From assembly GCA_946529195.1 (NCBI GenBank), contig CAMMZE010000090.1, positions 1 through 5,610 on the forward strand: a stretch of DNA of 5,610 nucleotides. The letters run 5' to 3'. The notes beneath the pieces are model-generated. The model was not told where the DNA came from, did not search any database, and saw only the letters and a program-made list of their open reading frames with translations. The translations under genes were made by a program, and so were the position numbers. This DNA comes from an uncultured Lachnospiraceae bacterium (GTDB lineage Bacteria > Bacillota_A > Clostridia > Lachnospirales > Lachnospiraceae). This document shows, piece after piece, positions 1 through 5,610 of this stretch; the first letter of the stretch is position 1, and each line of letters starts with the position of its first letter.

Positions 1-788
1 ACCTCAGACAGAGGAATGATGATGGTGGAGAAAATGTTTGCGACCACAAGGTCAAAGCTGCCTGTGCCGCAGCTTTGCACAAATGCCGGATCCCCGAGAA
101 TGTCTCCCTGACGGATCTCAAAGGAAGTATCGTTGCGGGCAGCGTTTTGGGCGCTGGCCTCTGTTGCTTCCTGATCAATGTCCACTGCCAGAAGACGACC
201 CGCTCCGAGTTTTTTCGCCACGATAGAGAGTATGCCGCTGCCGCAGCCGATATCAAACACAGACGCACCTTTCTGCAGATATTTCACCAGCTGATGAATG
301 CACATCTTTGTCGTATGATGCGCGCCGGTGCCAAACGCAGTGCCCGGATCCAGAGATATGACCATGGTCCCTTCCGGAACCTCCTCCGCCTCTTCCCAGC
401 TTGGCCGGATCAGAATATGGTCATCTACGTAAAAGGGCTTCCAGTACTGCTTCCAGTTGTTGATCCAGTCCAGATCTGCCGTCTCTGTCCTCGTAAATGT
501 AAGTTCACCGGGATCCAGAAACTCCCGCAGCTGCTCCAGGGCAGCCTGCACATCTGCGATCAGCTCCGGATGATCCTTTTCCGGTTCTATATAGAAGGAG
601 ACATAGGCAATGCCGTCATCTTCGCCCAGATCAGGCAGCATGTCAATAAACATTGCTTTCTTCTCTTCTTCTGTAATCGGGATCTTATCCTCGATCTCGA
701 CCCCTTCGATTCCCATTTCACCAAGGGTGTAGCTGATCATATCTACAGCTTCTGTTGTTGTCTTAATGCGATATCTGTTCCATTTCAT
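1..788 (-). CDS. prmA: Ribosomal protein L11 methyltransferase PrmA (3' end cut by window edge)
   Basis: S-adenosylmethionine-dependent methyltransferase that trimethylates ribosomal protein L11 in the cytoplasm. 262 codons are visible, translated by hand from the minus strand, with no stop before the window edge; family members run about 290-320 residues, so roughly 30-55 are missing. The protein starts MKWNRYRIKT. It has the PrmA-type motif NWKQYWKPFYV (residues 111-121), the DPGTAFGTG loop followed by HHTT (147-160), SAM-binding motif I FDIGCGSG (178-185), the acidic VDID strand end (202-205), and LVVANIF (247-253) at the place of the family's ANIL-type motif. The ATG at 788 is chosen because it gives the typical N-terminus; the ATG at 783 is out of frame. 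It begins 8 nt after the dnaJ stop, with only a weak GAGAAG as ribosome binding site, which suggests translational coupling. Position after dnaJ matches Bacillus subtilis and many clostridia. Identity is confident. Confidence 0.96.
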   Translation of the reverse strand, partial: MKWNRYRIKTTTEAVDMISYTLGEMGIEGVEIEDKIPITEEEKKAMFIDMLPDLGEDDGIAYVSFYIEPEKDHPELIADVQAALEQLREFLDPGELTFTRTETADLDWINNWKQYWKPFYVDDHILIRPSWEEAEEVPEGTMVISLDPGTAFGTGAHHTTKMCIHQLVKYLQKGASVFDIGCGSGILSIVAKKLGAGRLLAVDIDQEATEASAQNAARNDTSFEIRQGDILGDPAFVQSCGTGSFDLVVANIFSTIIIPLSE

Positions 789-796
789 GATGCTTC

Positions 797-1981
797 TCAA
801 TCTTCCTGGTCAAATGTTTCTTCTAAGGTTTCCTTGATCTTGTTCATGAAGCCTTTTTTCTTCTTGCCTTCCGGTGCGTCTTTGACAGGCTTTCCCTTCA
901 TGGAATCATCAAAGCGGCGGAGGAGTTCTTTCTGCTCGGAATTGAGCTTTTCCGGCACCTTGACCACAAGGGTGGCATAATGGTCTCCTCTGTTGTTTTT
1001 ATTCCTCAGGTTCGGGACACCTTTTCCGCGGAGACGGACCACAGTATCGGTCTGTGTGCCGGGCCGGATGGTCTGGGAAATATCCCCGTCTACTGTCTGG
1101 ATCTTAATTTCAGCGCCGAGGGCCGCATCTGCAAAAGAGATGGGAACGGTGCTGTAAATATCATAGCCTTCACGGTTAAAGACAGGATGCGGCTGCACCT
1201 GGGCTGTCACATACAGGTTGCCTCTGGGGCCGCCGTTCTTGCCCGGCTCGCCAAGACCCGGAATACGGATGCTGATGCCGTTGTCCACACCGGCGGGAAT
1301 ATTGGCCTTGATGGTCTTTTTGATCTTTTTATAGCCTGTTCCGGCACACTTGGGACATTTGTCCTTCACAACCTTTCCGGAACCGCCGCAGGAAGGACAG
1401 GTTGAAACATTCCGGACAACGCCGAACAGAGACTGCTGGGTATAGGTCACCTGACCGGAGCCGCCGCACTTGCTGCAGGTAACCGGTGAAGTGCCGGGCT
1501 TAGCGCCGGTACCGTGACAGTCTTCGCACTCTTCCTGGTAATTGATGTCGAGATTCTTTTCAACACCAAATACTGCCTCCATGAAGCTGATCCGGATATT
1601 TTTCTGAACATCCGCTCCCTTCACGGGGCCGTTATAAGCCTGTCTGCTCCTGCGTCCGCCGCCGAACAGGTCACCGAAAATATCACCAAAAATATCACCC
1701 ATATCACCGCTGAAATCAAAGCCGCCGAAACCGCCGCCGGCTCCGCCCTGCTCAAAGGCTGCGTGACCGTACTGATCGTAGGCCCTTCTCTTCTGCTCAT
1801 CACTGAGAATACCGTAAGCCTCTGTCGCCTCTTTGAACTTGGCCTCCGCATCAGCATCTCCGGGATTCATATCCGGATGATACTTTTTTGCCAGCTTGCG
1901 GTAAGCCTTCTTGATTTCTTCCTCCGAAGCGGAGCGCTCTACGCCCAGGACCTCGTAGTAATCCCTTTTTTCTTCTGCCAT
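797..1981 (-). CDS. dnaJ: Chaperone DnaJ (Hsp40, class A)
   Basis: Co-chaperone that binds unfolded proteins, hands them to DnaK and stimulates DnaK ATP hydrolysis; cytoplasmic dimer. Complete at 394 residues, slightly longer than the 376 of E. coli. Domain order is that of a class A (type I) DnaJ: J domain about 6-72 with the catalytic HPD at 35-37; Gly/Phe linker about 78-110 with the tandem [12 protein letters not shown] motifs that in E. coli DnaJ regulate DnaK activation; zinc-binding domain with four CxxCxGxG repeats at 152 (CEDCHGTG), 169 (CSKCGGSG), 195 (CPSCGGSG) and 209 (CPKCAGTG), all eight cysteines present; then two beta-sandwich substrate domains and dimerisation region to about 355. 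The last ~35 residues are Lys-rich then amphipathic (KKKKGF near 373-378), a tail I recall from clostridial DnaJ. The ATG at 1981 gives the standard [14 protein letters not shown] start. It follows dnaK by 139 nt of structured spacer and precedes prmA by 8 nt; the stop is TGA. Confidence 0.98.
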   Translation of the reverse strand: MAEEKRDYYEVLGVERSASEEEIKKAYRKLAKKYHPDMNPGDADAEAKFKEATEAYGILSDEQKRRAYDQYGHAAFEQGGAGGGFGGFDFSGDMGDIFGDIFGDLFGGGRRSRQAYNGPVKGADVQKNIRISFMEAVFGVEKNLDINYQEECEDCHGTGAKPGTSPVTCSKCGGSGQVTYTQQSLFGVVRNVSTCPSCGGSGKVVKDKCPKCAGTGYKKIKKTIKANIPAGVDNGISIRIPGLGEPGKNGGPRGNLYVTAQVQPHPVFNREGYDIYSTVPISFADAALGAEIKIQTVDGDISQTIRPGTQTDTVVRLRGKGVPNLRNKNNRGDHYATLVVKVPEKLNSEQKELLRRFDDSMKGKPVKDAPEGKKKKGFMNKIKETLEETFDQED

Positions 1982-1983
1982 TG

Positions 1984-2000
1984 TCCTTATCTATCCTTTC
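1984..2000 (-). promoter_or_regulatory. dnaJ ribosome binding region, two poorly spaced AAGGA cores
   Basis: Upstream of the dnaJ ATG the coding strand carries AAGGA twice, at 1998-1994 (12 nt before the start codon) and at 1988-1984 (2 nt before it). Neither has the usual 5-9 nt spacing and neither is a full AGGAGG. The distal core, within GAAAGGAT, is directly next to the arm of the inverted repeat at 2000-2036. Because the protein N-terminus clearly matches DnaJ, the weak site is not evidence for another start; it suggests lower initiation than for dnaK, which has an ideal site. That functional reading is inference. Confidence 0.6.
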
Positions 2001-2036
2001 CATCCATGGCACTGACAAGCTGTATCCATGGAATGG
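2000..2036 (-). repeat. Imperfect inverted repeat next to the dnaJ ribosome binding site
   Basis: Plus-strand arm CCATCCATGG (2000-2009) pairs with CCATGG-A-ATGG (2026-2036): ten base pairs with one bulged A and a 16-nt loop. The same segment contains a direct repeat, ATCCATGG at 2002-2009 and 2024-2031. In the dnaJ mRNA the 3' arm ends where the distal ribosome binding site GAAAGGAT begins. The 5' arm shares 2032-2036 with the neighbouring larger hairpin (2032-2069), so the two cannot both be fully paired. The pairing is seen directly; a regulatory role is inference. Confidence 0.5.
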
Positions 2037-2073
2037 CGAAAAGCGGGGAGAACCTCGCCTTTCGCCATTTTTT
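2032..2073 (+). terminator. Strong terminator-like hairpin in dnaK-dnaJ spacer, T-tract on the strand opposite to the operon
   Basis: Arms AATGGCGAAA (2032-2041) and TTTCGCCATT (2060-2069) pair perfectly over 10 bp. The stem continues inside with three pairs, a wobble and two G-C pairs around the loop AGAA (2049-2052), broken only by one A-C mismatch at 2042/2059. On the plus strand a run of six T (2068-2073) follows, giving intrinsic-terminator form. On the minus strand, along which the operon is transcribed, the stem is preceded by A residues and followed by CCATGG, so it should not terminate there. For the operon mRNA it is better read as a stabilising or processing hairpin. No gene is seen on the plus strand that would need a terminator. 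Confidence 0.5.
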
Positions 2074-2096
2074 CGTCATTTATTCTGTTTACAGCC

Positions 2097-2111
2097 TCCG
2101 GCTATGCCGGA
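2097..2111. other. Short GC-rich hairpin just downstream of dnaK
   Basis: Plus-strand TCCGGC-TAT-GCCGGA forms a perfect 6-bp stem with a 3-nt loop, 9 nt after the dnaK stop codon on the coding strand. It is followed on the minus strand by GGCTGTAAACAG, with no T-tract, so it is not a normal intrinsic terminator for dnaK. Next to it is the palindrome AAAAAGCTTTTT (2111-2122), which overlaps the last bases of dnaK. The stem could protect the 3' end of a processed hrcA-grpE-dnaK message; this is inference. Confidence 0.4.
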
Positions 2112-2120
2112 AAAAGCTTT

Positions 2121-4022
<1,902 letters not shown>

Positions 4023-4047
4023 TTAATTGTCTTATTTATGAAAAGTG

Positions 4048-4058
4048 CCGCTTAGCGG
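4048..4058. other. Small stem-loop in the 86-nt grpE-dnaK spacer
   Basis: CCGC-TTA-GCGG on the plus strand makes a 4-bp all-GC stem with a 3-nt loop. On the coding strand it is followed by CACTTTTCATAAAT, a broken and weak T-tract, so efficient termination is unlikely, and dnaK translation depends on read-through unless an unseen promoter exists. The remainder of the spacer (3990-4047) is A/T-rich and carries the dnaK ribosome binding site. No CIRCE-type repeat is present here. Confidence 0.3.
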
Positions 4059-4075
4059 GGTCATGTACGCCGGCT

Positions 4076-4687
4076 CTACTGCGCCACGATTACCATGCTG
4101 TGGCGGAGCACTTTATCTTTATACATATAGCCCTTGCGGTATACCTGCATGATTACGCCGGACTCATACTCGTCGCTGGGCTGCTGCAGAACCGCATTGT
4201 GGAAAAGGGGATCAAACTCTTTGCCAAGCGCCTCAATCTCAACAACGCCTGCCTCATCAAGCACCTTCTTGAGCTGCTTGTAGATCATGATAAATCCCTG
4301 CACGTAAGAGGTTTCTTTCTCTTCCTCTCCCAGTGCTTCCATGCCGCGCTCAAAGTTATCCACGATGGGAAGGATCTTGGTGATGAAATCGGCAGCTCCG
4401 ATGTCATAATTCTGTGCCTTCTCTCTCTCTGTGCGCTTCCTGTAATTATCAAACTCTGCCATCTGACGGATGACTTTGTCTTTGAGTTCCTCGATCTGAA
4501 GATCTTTGGGATCCTTCTTGCCGGGCTTCTCTTCTGCTGCGGGCTGCTCTTCGGGGGCGGCTTCTGTCTCAGCAGCTGCCTGCTCCTGCTCTGCAGTCTC
4601 CGCTTCCTGCGTCTCAGGCGCTTTTTCTTCTGCCCGGACTTCTTCTTCCTGCATTACTTCTTTTTCCATGTCCTTGTTATCTGTCAC
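4076..4687 (-). CDS. grpE: Nucleotide exchange factor GrpE
   Basis: Dimeric co-chaperone that opens the DnaK nucleotide-binding domain to release ADP, so that ATP rebinds and substrate is freed; cytoplasmic. 203 residues, normal for the family. Residues 1-60 are low-complexity and rich in Glu, Ala and Gln, the usual disordered tail. From about 62 to 140 come long helices (KDLQIEELKDKV, AEFDNYRKRTERE) forming the coiled-coil dimer stalk. The C-terminal beta domain that contacts DnaK includes FDPLFHNAV (158-166) and ends KDKVLRHSMVIVAQ. The start is GTG at 4687, with GAGGTGA 6 nt upstream. The in-frame ATG at 4669 (codon 7) lacks a correctly spaced ribosome binding site and is less likely. It lies 12 nt after hrcA and 86 nt before dnaK. 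Identity is certain; the start is probable. Confidence 0.97.
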   Translation of the reverse strand: MTDNKDMEKEVMQEEEVRAEEKAPETQEAETAEQEQAAAETEAAPEEQPAAEEKPGKKDPKDLQIEELKDKVIRQMAEFDNYRKRTEREKAQNYDIGAADFITKILPIVDNFERGMEALGEEEKETSYVQGFIMIYKQLKKVLDEAGVVEIEALGKEFDPLFHNAVLQQPSDEYESGVIMQVYRKGYMYKDKVLRHSMVIVAQ

Positions 4688-4693
4688 AACCAG

Positions 4694-4700
4694 TCACCTC
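4694..4700 (-). promoter_or_regulatory. grpE ribosome binding site overlapping the hrcA stop codon
   Basis: The coding strand reads TAGAGGTGA, where TAG (4702-4700) ends hrcA and GAGGTGA (4700-4694) is a good Shine-Dalgarno match, 6 nt before the grpE GTG. It decides the GTG start and implies that ribosomes finishing hrcA occupy the grpE initiation region, so the two genes are probably translationally coupled. Confidence 0.8.
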
Positions 4701-5610
4701 TAACTTTCCGGCTCGCCGCCGTCTTTCTTGAAAATAGCGTCAAGCTGAGACATCACACTCTCAAGATTCCTGACGACTTTTTTATAATCCATACGCTTTG
4801 GACCTATGATGCCGATCGTGCCCTGTACGCCTTCCTCCAGCTCATAAGTTGCAGTCACAATACTACAGTCCTTCATGGTCTGAATAGGGGCCTCAGAGCC
4901 GATATATACCTGAATGCCGTTATTGTCCTCGCCGTCCTCGCCGGGCAGGAGCTGTTCCAGTCCCTGACGTTCTTCGAGTGCGTGGAGCAGGGCTCCTGTC
5001 TGCTCCCGGTTTCCAAGTTCGGGATACTTGAGCAGGTTGGTGGTACCGCTCGTATAAAACTCGGTATCGTCCTCTTCCTGAATGGCCTCAACAATGGCAT
5101 CCAGAAGCATCCCGACCGCATTTTTATAGGTATCCGCCTGCCGGCGTATCGTCTGTACCAGCTCCATATTGATCTCGCGGAGCGTCAATCCCTGAAGATA
5201 GGTATTAAAAAGAAGGTTGATCTTGACAATATCCTCTTCCGGGATATCTTCATCGATCCGCAGCACTCTGTGCTTGACCACATTGCCTTCCAGCATCATA
5301 ACCGCCAGAATCTGACCTCTGTCTACTCTGGACAGCTGGATAAACTTGAGTCTGCTGCGCCGCCCCTGCGGGGATGTGATGATCGAAGCATAATTGGTAT
5401 TGGCAGCGAGCATCTTGACAACCTGCTTGAGGATCTGCTCCAGCCGGTCTACCTTCTCTACCATCATCTCGTTCTCACGAGCGACTTCATCGGTCCGGTC
5501 CTGAAGCATATTGTCCACATAAAAACGGTAGCCTTTATCCGAAGGAATCCTGCCTGCCGAAGTATGCGGCTGGAATATATATCCCATCTCCTCCAGATCC
5601 GACATCTCAT
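4700..5610 (-). CDS. hrcA: Heat-inducible transcription repressor HrcA (5' end cut by window edge)
   Basis: Transcriptional repressor of class I heat-shock genes; in the family it binds the CIRCE inverted repeat and needs GroEL/ES to stay active. 302 full codons are visible (Glu, then MSDLEEMGY onward) plus two bases of another codon. Complete HrcA proteins are about 340-350 residues, so some 40-50 residues, most of the winged-helix DNA-binding domain, lie beyond the edge. The last incomplete codon ends in AT, which fits Asn of the conserved IRNEM before DLEE. The ATG at 5605 is therefore internal, not the start. Counting from it: wing and signature GYIFQPHTSAGRIPSDKGYR (9-26), a helical stretch about 32-68, a GAF-like core, an inserted dimerisation region, an acidic loop PGEDGEDNNG (221-230), and the ending GTIGIIGPKRMDYKKV (262-277). 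The stop is TAG. First gene of the operon in most Firmicutes, consistent with the order here. Confidence 0.97.
   Translation of the reverse strand, partial: EMSDLEEMGYIFQPHTSAGRIPSDKGYRFYVDNMLQDRTDEVARENEMMVEKVDRLEQILKQVVKMLAANTNYASIITSPQGRRSRLKFIQLSRVDRGQILAVMMLEGNVVKHRVLRIDEDIPEEDIVKINLLFNTYLQGLTLREINMELVQTIRRQADTYKNAVGMLLDAIVEAIQEEDDTEFYTSGTTNLLKYPELGNREQTGALLHALEERQGLEQLLPGEDGEDNNGIQVYIGSEAPIQTMKDCSIVTATYELEEGVQGTIGIIGPKRMDYKKVVRNLESVMSQLDAIFKKDGGEPES

Noticed and set aside
781..783. ATG at 783 as an alternative prmA start
   Set aside because: It is out of frame with the conserved PrmA sequence; the ATG at 788 gives the standard MKWN start.
75..980. 301-codon open frame on the plus strand opposite prmA and the end of dnaJ
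   Set aside because: Antisense to two confidently identified genes, in the same codon-on-codon register as prmA over most of its length, and with no recognisable protein family.
4048..4058. Terminator between grpE and dnaK
   Set aside because: The stem is only 4 bp and the following T-tract is interrupted; dnaK downstream has no other visible promoter.
4510..4687. Glu/Ala/Gln-rich start of grpE as a sign of a foreign or repeat-expanded segment
   Set aside because: Acidic low-complexity N-terminal tails are ordinary in GrpE, and the total length of 203 residues is normal.
5603..5605. ATG at 5605 as the true start of hrcA
   Set aside because: The frame stays open to the window edge, and the residues around it match the interior IRNEM-DLEE region of HrcA, so the gene begins outside the window.

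Overview
The window is a stretch of a classical Firmicutes heat-shock chaperone operon. All of its genes lie on the minus strand, so transcription runs from high to low coordinates: hrcA (5' end cut by the window) - grpE - dnaK - dnaJ - prmA (3' end cut by the window). Gene order, the absence from the DnaK N-terminal lobe of the roughly 24-residue insert typical of Gram-negative DnaK, and the HrcA repressor point to a Gram-positive bacterium. The wording of the proteins (PrmA starting MKWNRY, the DnaK tail ending VVDADYTEV) and the roughly 50% GC suggest a gut-type Clostridia, most likely Lachnospiraceae. That taxonomic call is recognition from memory, not a database result.

Layout from 5' to 3' on the coding strand. 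5610-4700: hrcA, lacking about 40-50 N-terminal codons. 12-nt gap. 4687-4076: grpE, with a GTG start and a ribosome binding site that touches the hrcA stop codon. 86-nt gap ending in a perfect ribosome binding site. 3989-2121: dnaK, complete. 139-nt gap with three inverted repeats and an atypical dnaJ ribosome binding region. 1981-797: dnaJ, complete. 8-nt gap. 788-1: prmA, lacking its C-terminal end. No RNA gene, mobile element or CRISPR array is visible, and no gene-free stretch exceeds 139 bases.

How the genes work together: DnaK is the ATP-driven Hsp70. DnaJ delivers substrates and triggers ATP hydrolysis, and GrpE exchanges ADP for ATP. HrcA is the repressor that normally binds a CIRCE operator upstream of its own gene. 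PrmA, a ribosomal protein L11 methyltransferase, is a customary downstream passenger of this operon. No CIRCE site lies in the window, so the main operator and promoter should be just upstream of hrcA, beyond position 5610.

Nothing here looks like an undescribed system. The part most worth a second look is the dnaK-dnaJ spacer. It holds a strong hairpin that has the form of an intrinsic terminator only on the strand opposite to the operon, and a second inverted repeat that overlaps this hairpin by 5 nt and runs up against the dnaJ ribosome binding site.
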